NCBI GenBank assembly: GCA_964594045.1
Contig: CAZQKR010000041.1
Span: 1 to 38,658, forward strand
Direction: 5' to 3'
Origin: UBA2365 sp964594045
GTDB taxonomy: Bacteria > Bacteroidota > Bacteroidia > Chitinophagales > Saprospiraceae
Length of the DNA: 38,658 nt
Within the stretch, counting starts at the first letter, position 1. Each line of letters begins with the position of its first letter. A model generated the notes under the pieces. That model was not told the DNA's origin and made no database searches. It saw only the letters and a program-made list of their open reading frames with translations. Of the stretch, positions 1 through 8,854 are shown piece after piece. Both the position numbers and the translations under genes were made by a program.

Positions 1-293
1 AAAAATAACGATTATCATTATCTATGTAGTTTTGTGACTGCTAATCTAAAGGTTTCCTCCCTTGAATATCCACCGGATATTCACCTTTCAGGAACGGTCG
101 GTCATTTTCAGCTATCAACATAATTCTTAAACAACTTCAATGTTTGGATGCTGATCTCGCTGCTTCAACAATAATTTATCATCGAATAGTCCTTCAAATT
201 TTATCATCTTTTCCGAAGCAAGAAATCCTGTTATTTAAATCGGAAAATAATAGTTTAATACATATTTTTACAAATAAGATATAAATCTCAGAA

Positions 294-899
294 ATGTCAA
301 GCGAAGTCAAGACCATACTTTACCGTGATGAAAAAATGCGGTTTTTACTGGAAAAACACGGTTTACCGCCATCCGGCCAGGTGAAGGAAGTTTATCCGTA
401 CCTGGTGGAATCGATCATTTATCAACAGTTGTCGATCAAGGCTGCCGCTAAAATTTTTGAAAGGTTTTTACTGCTCAAAGGCCATTTCCCGGGTCCTGAA
501 GAAATGTTGGAAATCACTCCCGGGCAAATGCGGTCTGCAGGAATCAGCGGCCAGAAAGCCAGCTATTTGCATCACATTGCACAGTATTTTACCCAAAAGG
601 AAGCCCTGTCCATACCATGGGACGAGCTGGATGATGAGGAAATCATCCGTCAACTGACTGGAATTAAAGGAGTGGGCCGCTGGACAGCCAAAATGGTTTT
701 GATGTTTGGGCTAAACAGACCTGATGTTTTTCCGTTTGAGGACCTTGGTATACAAATGGGAATGAAGAATATTTATGATATTCAGGAAGAAGGCAAAGAG
801 TTTACGGCAAAAATATGTAATATTGCTGAAGCATGGAGGCCATACCGGTCTGTCGGATCAAAACTGATCTGGGCGCATAAAGACAATAAAACGATCTGA
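294..899 (+). CDS. DNA-3-methyladenine glycosylase II (AlkA-like, HhH-GPD family)
   Basis: This is a base-excision repair enzyme that would remove alkylated purines from DNA in the cytoplasm. The 201-residue protein has the helix-hairpin-helix element around residues 121-133 (GIKGVGRWTAK). About 20 residues later comes the family's catalytic aspartate in FEDLGIQ, near D150. It is shorter than E. coli AlkA (about 280 residues) and lacks that protein's N-terminal beta domain, as do the short AlkA-type enzymes of many bacteria. The ATG at 294 gives a natural N-terminus. It lies 13 bases before the next gene on the same strand, so co-transcription is possible, but no functional link to the deacylase is evident. 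The superfamily is certain; the preferred lesion is inferred. Confidence 0.88.
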   Translation: MSSEVKTILYRDEKMRFLLEKHGLPPSGQVKEVYPYLVESIIYQQLSIKAAAKIFERFLLLKGHFPGPEEMLEITPGQMRSAGISGQKASYLHHIAQYFTQKEALSIPWDELDDEEIIRQLTGIKGVGRWTAKMVLMFGLNRPDVFPFEDLGIQMGMKNIYDIQEEGKEFTAKICNIAEAWRPYRSVGSKLIWAHKDNKTI

Positions 900-912
900 C
901 GTAATTGGTAAA

Positions 913-1899
913 ATGGGTTTACAGGCTCAGAGTGCTGTATATAACTTAAAAATGATGATCAACAAAAGAATAATCGGCAGGTACACAGGAGACAGGAGAG
1001 GCCCGCTGCTGTTCATTTTCGGGGCGATGCATGGCAATGAAACTGCAGGTGTTTACGCATTGGATCTGTTATTCAAAATGCTGGAAGTTGAACCGATCAC
1101 CAATCCAAAATTTTCCTTTAAAGGCCGTGTGATCGGTCTTACGGGAAACATGGCCGCATTAAAGGAAGGGAAACGTTTTATAGACCAGGATCTGAACAGA
1201 AGCTGGACACCGGAGTTCATCGAAAAAGCCTTTCATGCCAATAAGGACAATGAGATCAGCGAATACGGGGATATCAGATCCATCATGCGCATCATACGCC
1301 GTGAGATTCTGGATTACAAACCCAAAAAAATTGCCTTTCTGGATTTACACACCTTTTCAACCACCGGAGGTGTCTTTGTACTGACTCCCGAAGACCACGA
1401 GAGTATCCTGGCTGGTACAGAACTTGGCATTCCGGTCATTACAGGATTCACCAAAGGTCTTCACGGCACTTCGGTTGAATATTTCAACGAGAAAAACCTG
1501 GGTGTTCCTTCCATCAGCCTGTCCTTTGAATGCGGTCAACATACAGACCCGCTTTCTGTCAACCGCGCCATAGCTGCAATGATCAATTGCATGAAAGTAG
1601 TAGGTTGTATTGGCGAAGAACACATTGAAAATCAACATAATAATCTCCTGCTTGAACATGCTCGGAACGCTCCGAAACTTTCGAGATTATTGATGAAATA
1701 TTTGATCAAACCGGAAGATTCCTTTGTCATGGAACCAGGATTTACCAATTTTCAGGCGATCGGGAAGGGAGACTTGTTGGCGCATCACAACAACCAGCCG
1801 GTATTGGCCCCTTTTGACGGCCTGATACTGATGCCTCTTTATCAGGCTCAGGGAGAAGAAGGATTTTTTATCGTTGAACCATATGCAATCAACTCATGA
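913..1899 (+). CDS. Succinylglutamate desuccinylase/aspartoacylase family zinc hydrolase
   Basis: This is a zinc-dependent amidohydrolase of the AstE/AspA fold (carboxypeptidase A-like) that cleaves N-acyl groups from an amino acid or similar small molecule. The zinc site is visible: H40 and E43 in GAMHGNE, and H146 in DLHTF. The substrate-binding DLNRSW motif lies near residues 94-99, and the general base is probably E206 in SFECGQH. The length of 328 residues is typical. The ATG at 913 is preferred over the ATGs near 952 because residues before RIIGRY look conserved in this family as I recall it. Its stop overlaps the next start (ATGA), which indicates translational coupling. The true acyl substrate cannot be read from sequence. 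Confidence 0.85.
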   Translation: MGLQAQSAVYNLKMMINKRIIGRYTGDRRGPLLFIFGAMHGNETAGVYALDLLFKMLEVEPITNPKFSFKGRVIGLTGNMAALKEGKRFIDQDLNRSWTPEFIEKAFHANKDNEISEYGDIRSIMRIIRREILDYKPKKIAFLDLHTFSTTGGVFVLTPEDHESILAGTELGIPVITGFTKGLHGTSVEYFNEKNLGVPSISLSFECGQHTDPLSVNRAIAAMINCMKVVGCIGEEHIENQHNNLLLEHARNAPKLSRLLMKYLIKPEDSFVMEPGFTNFQAIGKGDLLAHHNNQPVLAPFDGLILMPLYQAQGEEGFFIVEPYAINS

Positions 1900-2360
1900 T
1901 AACAGAAGAAATCATCGACCAAAGTATTGACCGCATCCAGCAAATGGATTTTGACGAAGCTTTCGGACAATTTTCCAAAAAACACCCTTTGCTGGTTTCC
2001 TATCTCGCAGGTGAACAGTTTGCTGTCCTGGAAGATACCGAGTATCAAATCCTGCTTTTTGAAGCCATGATCATTGCAGAGTGCTTCAATGATATTGATC
2101 TCGGTAAAGATGAAACCACAGCAGAATTACTTGAAGAATGCGAGTCTGCCAACTGGGCAGCGTTTGAAAGTGAAGAAAATGGCTCGTTTCACGACAGACT
2201 GGACATTTTTTTTGATCATACAGATGAAGAGGATTTGCTCGCATTCATTGAAGACAGCCTGGTGGATGACGAAGAAAGTGAACCCATCCACCCTGCTTCC
2301 AGGGAGATCATTTTCATCACATTGAAGTCAATCGTAGATTTTTTTGGTCAGGTGAAATAG
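1896..2360 (+). CDS. Highly acidic hypothetical protein coupled to the deacylase
   Basis: I do not recognise this 154-residue protein. It has no signal peptide or membrane segment, so it is probably cytoplasmic. It is strikingly acidic, with about 40 Asp/Glu against about 8 Lys/Arg, and looks mostly helical. It has an acid-rich stretch near residues 105-128 (for example HTDEEDLLAFIEDSLVDDEE). Its ATG overlaps the stop of the upstream zinc hydrolase by 4 bases, so the two are very likely translated together and may act together or form a complex; that is inference. The reading frame is intact and codon use matches the neighbours. No frameshift or truncation is seen. Confidence 0.7.
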   Translation: MITEEIIDQSIDRIQQMDFDEAFGQFSKKHPLLVSYLAGEQFAVLEDTEYQILLFEAMIIAECFNDIDLGKDETTAELLEECESANWAAFESEENGSFHDRLDIFFDHTDEEDLLAFIEDSLVDDEESEPIHPASREIIFITLKSIVDFFGQVK

Positions 2361-2906
2361 CACAGATCCGGTTGAATTCTGGGTTAAAAGTTCTAAAAGT
2401 TTATTTTCCGTTGTTTTCACTCCTGTTCAATTTTATTACTAAAGAATTTTGATAATTTTTTTATCAAGTCTGTTTTACCAGAACAACTTTCATCTTTACT
2501 TTGGTGGCAAGCTTTAATCTAATGCTCGTGTCCGGCAATTGCGGAGTCTAAAATTCAGTCGTATCCGATTACAGTCCAAATGATTGTGAAAAGCCTTATC
2601 AATTCCTTTGTCGACTATTTTTAATTATGATCTTCAGGATCAACAGACAACAGTTTTATGATATGTTGACAAAATGACGAATTGACGCTGCTCAAGCCAT
2701 TTCAGGCCGAAAATTAAAAAATTGCTTTAGTGGAAAAAACAACAGTGCAGTTTGAACAGAACAAAATGTCTTTTGGATCTCCGAAACTTCAATTCAAAAC
2801 TATATTTGGATTTTTAAATCAAATTATTCTTCAGGGTTACAAAATATGGTCGTTATACTACAATTTAATATAAAATACTCTTTTATCTGATCTCAAAACC
2901 TTAATT
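2361..2906. other. Gene-free spacer upstream of gcvP
   Basis: This is an AT-rich interval of about 546 bases with no convincing gene on either strand. It contains a short AT hairpin at 2449-2467 (7-bp arms, T5 loop), which might weakly terminate the upstream operon, and a promoter-like TATATTTG at 2801-2808. I looked for a glycine riboswitch ahead of gcvP and saw no conserved GGAGAG-type cores. Confidence 0.4.
2801..2808 (+). promoter_or_regulatory. Possible -7 element (TATATTTG) of gcvP
   Basis: TATATTTG matches the Bacteroidota TAnnTTTG consensus, about 120 bases before the preferred gcvP ATG. The nearest TTG (2773-2775) is about 25 bases upstream, wider than the usual spacer, so this is only a candidate. 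Confidence 0.25.
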
Positions 2907-2927
2907 TTGGTGGCTAAAACGATCAGT

Positions 2928-5801
2928 ATGACAACAAATAAATCCTGTTTTGATGCTTTTGCTCCCAGACACAATGGAATTGACCAGAACAGCATGCAGA
3001 AAATGCTTGAAGATCTGGAAATTGAATCAATGGAAAAGCTTATATATGAGACAATTCCGGATGATATCAAACTGAAAAAGCCGCTCGAATTGCCGGAGGC
3101 AGTAACGGAATTTGAATGGCTGCAATATGCCAGGAAAATAGCCGGTAAAAACAAGGTGTTCAAATCTTTTATCGGGCAGGGTTATTATGAAACCATCACA
3201 CCGGCAGTCATTCTGAGAAACGTTTTCGAAAACCCGGGCTGGTATACGCAATATACTCCATATCAGGCAGAGATCTCTCAGGGACGTCTGGAAGCCCTGC
3301 TCAATTTTCAGACAATGGTTGCTGACCTCACCGGAATGGAACTCGCCAATGCTTCATTGCTCGATGAGAGTACCGCTGCTGCGGAAGCCATGGCGTTGAT
3401 GCATGAGATTCACAACAAAAAGCGCAAGGTTAGCAAAGCAGATAAACTTTTTGTAGATAACCATGTTTTCCGGCAGACCAAAGATGTATTGGAAACCAGG
3501 GCAAATGCACTTGGCATCACCATAATGTACGGAGACTGGAAGGCCTTTGAAGCAACAGATGATCTTTTTGGCTTTATCGTTCAGTATCCAAACAGCCAGG
3601 GATCAGTCTGTGAGTACCGCGAATTGCAGGAAAAAGCAGCTGCCAGAAACATACCCGGAACTTACATTGCTGACCTGATGAGTCTCACATTACTCGTTCC
3701 TCCGGGAGAATGGGGTGCAGATATCGTTGTGGGTAGTACACAAAGATTTGGGGTGCCAATGGGATTTGGAGGTCCGCATGCAGCCTATTTTGCCTCAAAA
3801 GACGAATATAAACGCCAGTTTCCGGGTCGGATCATCGGTGTTTCTGTTGACGCAGACGGTAATCCTGCCCTCAGAATGGCCCTGCAGACAAGAGAACAAC
3901 ACATCAAACGGGAAAAAGCCACCTCCAACATCTGTACCGCGCAGGCATTGCTCGCCATCATGGCAGGTATGTATGGTGTCTATCATGGCAAATCCGGTCT
4001 GGTGAACATCGCGCAGAAAATTCATTTCCTGACCCAAAAACTTTATTCCGGTCTGAAATCCATGGGGCTGAATATGGTCAATGATTCATTCTTCGATACA
4101 TTGACCGTGGTTTTGGATGCCGAAAATGTGAAAAAAGTCAATCATCTTGCCCGGCAACACGAATTTAACTTTTTCTGCAATGAAGATGGGATGAGCATCA
4201 ATATCGGTGAAACCATATGCGAAGCAGAAATAGAAAGCATTATTCATATATTCGGTGAAGCTTTGGGACTAGTTCCTGCTCAAAGTCAACCATCTGTACC
4301 AAACTTCAACTTCAGTGAAAAACTCAACAGGCGGTCAGACTTCCTGACACATCCTGTTTTTGAAAAATATAGATCAGAAACAGCGTTGATGCGGTATATC
4401 AAATACCTGGAGAACAAGGATATGTCTCTGGTCTATTCCATGATCCCACTTGGATCCTGCACCATGAAACTCAATGCGGCAGCAGAAATGATTCCTGTAA
4501 GTTGGCCTGAATTTGCCAATATGCACCCGTTTGCACCGACAGATCAAACCGAAGGTTATCAATTGATCTTTAAGGAACTGGAAGATCTGTTATGCAAGAT
4601 CACAGGATTCGTTGCCTGCAGCTTCCAGCCCAATTCCGGTGCGCAGGGAGAATATGCAGGGCTGATGGCGATCCGCAGATACCATGAACACAGGAATGAT
4701 CTGGATAGGAACGTTATTTTGATACCATCATCAGCACATGGAACCAATCCGGCCAGTGCTGTGATGGCTGGTATGAATGTTGAGATCGTGATTTGTGACG
4801 ATCACGGAAATATTTCCGTTGAACACCTAAAGGAAATGCTTGAAAAAACAAAAGGCCGCCTGGCCGGAGTCATGATCACATATCCTTCAACGCACGGGGT
4901 TTTTGAAAAACCCATCGTGGATATGTGTGATCTGGTTCATCAATACGGCGGTTTGGTTTACATGGATGGCGCCAATATGAACGCACAGATCGGCATTACC
5001 AATCCGGGAACCATCGGTGCAGATGTTTGTCACCTCAACCTGCACAAAACCTTTGCCATCCCTCACGGTGGTGGCGGACCCGGCGTGGGACCTATTCTGG
5101 TCAATGACAAACTGGCTCCTTTTCTGCCCGGTCACTGGTTTTTCGGGAAGGAAGGTAAAACTTCATCTGTTTCTTCGGCTCCATGGGGAAGCGCGGGTAT
5201 TCTGATGATCTCACTCGCTTATATCAGGATGATGGGTGGTGATGGTTTGACAAAAGCGACGGAGATCGCTATTCTGAATGCCAATTACCTCGCAAAAAAA
5301 TTATCCGGAGCTTATAAAATATTGTATACCGGTGAACTTGGCCGCGTAGCACATGAGTTTATCCTGGATCTGAATCCTTTCAAACATACAGGGATCACGG
5401 CTGAGGATGTGGCAAAAAGATTGATGGACTATGGTTTTCATGCACCGACGGTAGCATTTCCGGTGGTGGGAACGCTCATGATCGAGCCGACTGAAAGCGA
5501 AGATATCAGGGAACTGGACAGGTTTGTTGAGGCATTTCTGACCATCAGGGAAGAAATCGAAGAAATCGTTACCGGTAAAGCTGATCCTGTGAACAATCTG
5601 TTGAAAAACGCACCGCATACGGTTCAGATGGTCACATCAGACAGCTGGGATTTCCCATATACGAGGGAAAGGGCTGCATTCCCGGTTCCGGGACTGAAAA
5701 CAGATAAGAAGGCCTGGCCAACGGTCAGAAGGATAGACAATGCATATGGAGACAGAAATCTTTTCTGTTCCTGTATTCCTGTTGAAGAATACATCAGGTG
5801 A
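2928..5801 (+). CDS. gcvP: Glycine dehydrogenase (aminomethyl-transferring), glycine cleavage P-protein
   Basis: This PLP enzyme decarboxylates glycine and passes the aminomethyl group to the lipoyl arm of GcvH, feeding the one-carbon folate pool. It is the fused single-chain form, with an N-terminal half (about residues 10-440) and a C-terminal catalytic half. The PLP-binding lysine is in LNLHKTFAIPHGGGGPGVGP, near residue 707. The protein is about 957 residues, as expected. The frame extends upstream to TTG 2907 and GTG 2910, but the ATG at 2928 gives a family-like start (MTTNKSCFDAFAPRHNGI) and is chosen here. gcvH and gcvT are not in the window, so the gene stands alone, as is common in Bacteroidota. 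It converges on a minus-strand gene 125 bases downstream. Confidence 0.97.
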   Translation: MTTNKSCFDAFAPRHNGIDQNSMQKMLEDLEIESMEKLIYETIPDDIKLKKPLELPEAVTEFEWLQYARKIAGKNKVFKSFIGQGYYETITPAVILRNVFENPGWYTQYTPYQAEISQGRLEALLNFQTMVADLTGMELANASLLDESTAAAEAMALMHEIHNKKRKVSKADKLFVDNHVFRQTKDVLETRANALGITIMYGDWKAFEATDDLFGFIVQYPNSQGSVCEYRELQEKAAARNIPGTYIADLMSLTLLVPPGEWGADIVVGSTQRFGVPMGFGGPHAAYFASKDEYKRQFPGRIIGVSVDADGNPALRMALQTREQHIKREKATSNICTAQALLAIMAGMYGVYHGKSGLVNIAQKIHFLTQKLYSGLKSMGLNMVNDSFFDTLTVVLDAENVKKVNHLARQHEFNFFCNEDGMSINIGETICEAEIESIIHIFGEALGLVPAQSQPSVPNFNFSEKLNRRSDFLTHPVFEKYRSETALMRYIKYLENKDMSLVYSMIPLGSCTMKLNAAAEMIPVSWPEFANMHPFAPTDQTEGYQLIFKELEDLLCKITGFVACSFQPNSGAQGEYAGLMAIRRYHEHRNDLDRNVILIPSSAHGTNPASAVMAGMNVEIVICDDHGNISVEHLKEMLEKTKGRLAGVMITYPSTHGVFEKPIVDMCDLVHQYGGLVYMDGANMNAQIGITNPGTIGADVCHLNLHKTFAIPHGGGGPGVGPILVNDKLAPFLPGHWFFGKEGKTSSVSSAPWGSAGILMISLAYIRMMGGDGLTKATEIAILNANYLAKKLSGAYKILYTGELGRVAHEFILDLNPFKHTGITAEDVAKRLMDYGFHAPTVAFPVVGTLMIEPTESEDIRELDRFVEAFLTIREEIEEIVTGKADPVNNLLKNAPHTVQMVTSDSWDFPYTRERAAFPVPGLKTDKKAWPTVRRIDNAYGDRNLFCSCIPVEEYIR

Positions 5802-5926
5802 TTGCAGGGAAATTTGCGGCACTGTTCTTCAACGCATCGCAACATAAGAACATTTAGCAATTTTTGCACAAAAAAGGTCTAAAGCCCATTTTGCGAAATT
5901 GCTTTAATACCATAAAGTTTAAAGAA

Positions 5927-6448
5927 TCAGCTTTTTTTCAGCACTGCCCGCTGAAAGCTGTTGACCGTATAGCTCTCGACTGTTGGAATATCTTCGGATT
6001 GCCCTCCGCTGGACATGCCTGAGCCGAGCCTGAAGCTGGTAAATTCCACGATCATGATATCCTGCTCAACCCGGTAGCTGTTGACTATCGTTGAACCTTC
6101 AATGGAGAATACACCTGTGAGATGATCACCATAAAGAAACTGTTCAAGCAGTATCCCGTTCTTTTCATCGATCATCCATTTTCCTTTGGATTTGTCAACA
6201 GACTGAAGGACATAGGCTCTCACAGCATCATAATTTCCTGCATAAACCATTTCCCAATGAAACTGATCCACACTGTCCCTGACCGGGGATATCCTGATCT
6301 CCATGGCAACTTTCTGAGGTGTTTTAGCGCCCGGCGTATACCATGAAAGTTCACCCTTCCAGGTTCCAAGCCATTGATCCGGAAATTCATTCTGTGCATA
6401 TACAAATGACAATCCAAAAAGCAGTAAAGTAAAGATCAAATATCGCAT
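5927..6448 (-). CDS. Secreted hypothetical protein
   Basis: This is a 173-residue protein with a clear Sec signal peptide: MRYLIFTLLLFGLSFVYA followed by QNEFPDQW, with cleavage probably after YA-Q. The mature part begins WLGTWKGELSW and alternates hydrophobic and polar residues, suggesting a small beta-barrel or lipocalin-like fold; that is inference. I do not recognise a named family. It has no lipobox and no retained membrane segment, so it should be periplasmic or released. It converges with gcvP, and no strong terminator hairpin lies in the 125-base spacer between them. A TAATTTTG promoter-like element lies about 57 bases upstream. Confidence 0.72.
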   Translation of the reverse strand: MRYLIFTLLLFGLSFVYAQNEFPDQWLGTWKGELSWYTPGAKTPQKVAMEIRISPVRDSVDQFHWEMVYAGNYDAVRAYVLQSVDKSKGKWMIDEKNGILLEQFLYGDHLTGVFSIEGSTIVNSYRVEQDIMIVEFTSFRLGSGMSSGGQSEDIPTVESYTVNSFQRAVLKKS

Positions 6449-6833
6449 TGGTTAAAATTTTGGATGAAGTTATCAATAATCCTTAGAATCATTTAATATC
6501 AAATCAAAATTAGTTCGAAAATACCCATCACCCCCGGTAAATATCATTGGATAGATTATCATAGCATGATTATTTTAATTTTTTTTCACAAACTATAAGT
6601 TAAAACATGCGCAACTATTTTGAACATTTCAGCAGCCAGAATTTGGTCGACATCTGTATTTAATCCAATTTCCCAGAAATTTGCATAATCCTGTGATTTA
6701 CATACTTCTATAGTTAACACAATTTTAAATATAAACAATTACAAGGTAATTACTTAATTACAATTTTCTACCTTTATTGTCTTTTGTACCGGTGTCAAAA
6801 TTTAAGAAACTGGTTTAGCAGGCAACAGATAAA
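6449..6833. other. AT-rich gene-free spacer
   Basis: No gene is visible on either strand across these 385 bases. Apart from a minus-strand TAATTTTG motif at 6505-6512 I see only low-complexity A/T sequence. It marks the start of a markedly AT-rich accessory block. Confidence 0.4.
6505..6512 (-). promoter_or_regulatory. Possible -7 element (TAATTTTG, minus strand)
   Basis: CAAAATTA on the plus strand reads TAATTTTG on the minus strand and fits TAnnTTTG. It sits about 57 bases before the start of the secreted protein gene at 6448. No TTG was found at the right spacing, so support is partial. Confidence 0.28.
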
Positions 6834-7430
6834 TCAATTGTCAACTAAAATAAAATCAGGGTATCTACTCCAATTATTTTTGTTGATGATTTCATAAAGT
6901 CTTAAAGGGATCTGTTCTATGGAAATAAATTCAACTTTGCCTGCCTTAATAAACATATATGAACTTGTTGGATTTTTCAATTTCACAACTTCGCCTGAAA
7001 TAGTGATTTTAGTGCTACTAGGAAATATGGGGAAGTAGCTTGGGACAAAAAGGAATAATCCAGATAATTTACTAATAAATCCTTGCTCTATTGATATTGT
7101 AAGGTTAATAATTCCATCACCTTCATATTTTTCGACCAAAAAATTAAGGGTATCGCTTATACTTTCCTCTTTTGTCAGGGGGATCAATCCATAAGCAAGA
7201 TTCCAGAAAGTTTTTTTGAATTCAAATGAATGAATGGATTCTAATTCCCTGTCCTTCATAACAACATCTTGATTTTGATCATACAAATAAGCACTCATGG
7301 AAGTCGGGTATTCAAGGGTACTGAAATTTAAGGCGCCTTTACTGACACAGCATCCACAAAATTGCAGCATTGCATACATAATTATTGTGTGTATAAGTAT
7401 TTGTTTCTGAAAATGTATTAATTTTTTCAT
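6834..7430 (-). CDS. Putative lipoprotein, unknown function
   Basis: This 198-residue protein starts with a basic then hydrophobic leader ending in FCGCCVSKG. That leader looks like a lipoprotein signal with several possible acceptor cysteines (about residues 25-28). The mature part contains WNLAYGLIPLTKEES and a central GDGIINLTISIEQG segment. The overall layout recalls small Bor/TRL-like lipoproteins, but I cannot assign a family. It is AT-rich in codon use compared with gcvP or the Feo genes. Its start lies 12 bases from the reconstructed original stop of the upstream lipoprotein gene (see 7568-8038). The two were therefore probably an operon before a palindromic element inserted between their coding parts. 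Confidence 0.6.
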   Translation of the reverse strand: MKKLIHFQKQILIHTIIMYAMLQFCGCCVSKGALNFSTLEYPTSMSAYLYDQNQDVVMKDRELESIHSFEFKKTFWNLAYGLIPLTKEESISDTLNFLVEKYEGDGIINLTISIEQGFISKLSGLFLFVPSYFPIFPSSTKITISGEVVKLKNPTSSYMFIKAGKVEFISIEQIPLRLYEIINKNNWSRYPDFILVDN

Positions 7431-7460
7431 ATTTGATCCATCTAATCAATTTCATTTAAT

Positions 7461-7630
7461 ATATAATGCGAATCAAGGGTTAAAGTTAATTCTGCAGATA
7501 AGCAGGATTTTCTCACTTTTTTGCCTCGATCCTAAAGGATGAAAGCGAGAAAATCCTTTATCTTCCTTTAGGATTGAGGCCAAATAAAGGATTTTCGGAG
7601 CTTTTTTTCAACCCTTGATTCGCATATATA
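7461..7630. mobile_element. 160-bp palindromic MITE-like element with ATATA target duplication
   Basis: The element spans 7466-7625. Perfect 16-bp terminal inverted repeats lie at 7466-7481 and 7610-7625 (AACCCTTGATTCGCAT and its complement). They are flanked on both sides by ATATA (7461-7465 and 7626-7630), consistent with a 5-bp target duplication. Inside are a 17-bp inverted repeat with one mismatch (7523-7539 against 7564-7580) and two competing stems: 7547-7557 can pair with 7504-7514 (11 bp), or 7549-7560 with 7585-7596 (12 bp). No transposase is encoded, so it would be non-autonomous or a palindromic repeat. Removing it plus one ATATA restores a sensible end to the lipoprotein gene it interrupts. 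Confidence 0.65.
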
Positions 7631-8038
7631 ATTATATTTTGCTCCTTCCAGCCAGCCAATTATTACAGAATATCTAATGATCAGCCAATTACCATCAAAA
7701 ATTTTAAATCTGACCCGATCTACTATCAGCATTGAAGAGGTATCATGAGTATAAGGCATTAATTGCATATCTAAAAAAAAACTTTCCTGATTTGTTACTA
7801 TTTCATCATCCCAATATTTGGTATAAAAATACAACATAGAATTTCCGATTTTTGCGTTGAATAGTGTATCTTTCTGAAGATTGGAATTTTCAATTGGTTT
7901 GCCACCAATGGTTTTTACTTTTCCAACAAGCACCGGTTGTTTGATACGTGCTGTAGTCAAAGTGCATTTAGGTACCATACATCCTGAAAATAAACAGAAT
8001 ACCATTACACCTAACACCAAGATAAATTCATTTTTCAT
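7568..8038 (-). CDS. Putative lipoprotein with C-terminus supplied by an inserted element
   Basis: This 156-residue protein has a clear lipoprotein signal: MKNEFILVLGVMVFCLFSGC, with the lipobox LFSGC and the acceptor Cys at about residue 20. The mature part includes the segment TTARIKQPVLVGKV and a later SVIIGWLEGAKYNY stretch. The family is unknown. Its last 18 residues (CESRVEKKLRKSFIWPQS) and its stop codon lie inside the palindromic element at 7466-7625. Deleting the element with one target copy makes the frame run KYNYILNEID and stop at 7442-7444, giving about 143 residues. The stop would then lie 12 bases before the next lipoprotein gene. The present protein is thus an altered allele, possibly still functional because the insertion is at the very end. 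Confidence 0.65.
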   Translation of the reverse strand: MKNEFILVLGVMVFCLFSGCMVPKCTLTTARIKQPVLVGKVKTIGGKPIENSNLQKDTLFNAKIGNSMLYFYTKYWDDEIVTNQESFFLDMQLMPYTHDTSSMLIVDRVRFKIFDGNWLIIRYSVIIGWLEGAKYNYICESRVEKKLRKSFIWPQS

Positions 8039-8299
8039 GATTTTTTAAATTTAAACCCATGGACATATTACATTTCTTTACCGTTTCATCTGGTAGTTTT
8101 TGCTCCCGTTCTATTGTATATGCATTTACTCGCTTTAAGAATCAATCCATTGAATAAACTAAGCCATATTTGTAGAGATTGTCTTTTTATCGTTGCACTT
8201 TTGATCAATCAAATCGCCAACTTCAATCGCTGTAACAATTAAAATATGTTCACTTTGACATCATTGAATCAGCTTGAATTTGATTGCTCAGCAAATTTC

Positions 8300-8854
8300 T
8301 TAAAACCAAAATCCGTATTTCAAATATACTGCTAAAATAAAAGTGCCATAATTAGCTCCCATACTAATCATGTGCTTTCCGTTGAAAGAAACTGAGAGAC
8401 CTGCACATGCGACAGGAGAAAACACTTTCCATTCAGTATATGAAATGCTGGAATTGTAGATACCTCCAACCATGAAATAGACCGAAGGATCCCAGTTTTT
8501 AGAAGAATGGGAAGGAAGTCTTAAGCCGACTGCCAAACCAACTCCCAAATCTTTTTGAGGTTTGCCGCTTAAAAATGTTTCCCCTGAATGACTATCATAT
8601 AAAAGCATAGATTCAATTTGGCCCAATTTCAAGGTTCGAATGACATAATGAAATGAAAAACTTGGTCCATAACCACCACCAAGTATACCGCTATTTATTC
8701 CTGCATGAATACTAAAATTTCTCGGTCTCACTTCTTCCTGTGCAAAATTTTGATTACTCCACAGGAAAAATATAATGAATGGAAAAAGTCTGACAGTACA
8801 TAAAAAATGATGCAGAGCACATTTTTCGGATTTAATTTCTTTTGAATTGTTCAT
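8300..8854 (-). CDS. Putative outer-membrane beta-barrel protein, small
   Basis: This 184-residue protein has a hydrophobic leader at about residues 22-39 (VRLFPFIIFFLWSNQNFA, then QEEV) preceded by an unusually long polar N-terminus. The real start may therefore be further in, though no better ATG is obvious. The mature part alternates hydrophobic and polar residues and is glycine-rich (FSIHAGINSGILGGGYG). It ends LKYGFWF, with a terminal aromatic residue as in beta-barrels assembled by the BAM machinery. No named family is recognised. It is AT-rich like the two lipoprotein genes downstream on the same strand, but gaps of about 260 bases separate them, so it is probably its own transcript. 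Confidence 0.6.
   Translation of the reverse strand: MNNSKEIKSEKCALHHFLCTVRLFPFIIFFLWSNQNFAQEEVRPRNFSIHAGINSGILGGGYGPSFSFHYVIRTLKLGQIESMLLYDSHSGETFLSGKPQKDLGVGLAVGLRLPSHSSKNWDPSVYFMVGGIYNSSISYTEWKVFSPVACAGLSVSFNGKHMISMGANYGTFILAVYLKYGFWF

Noticed and set aside
1..293. Possible gene end at the left edge
   Set aside because: No frame of useful length or recognisable composition on either strand; treated as spacer.
2361..2927. Glycine riboswitch ahead of gcvP
   Set aside because: No paired aptamer cores or GGAGAG-type motif seen; only AT-rich sequence.
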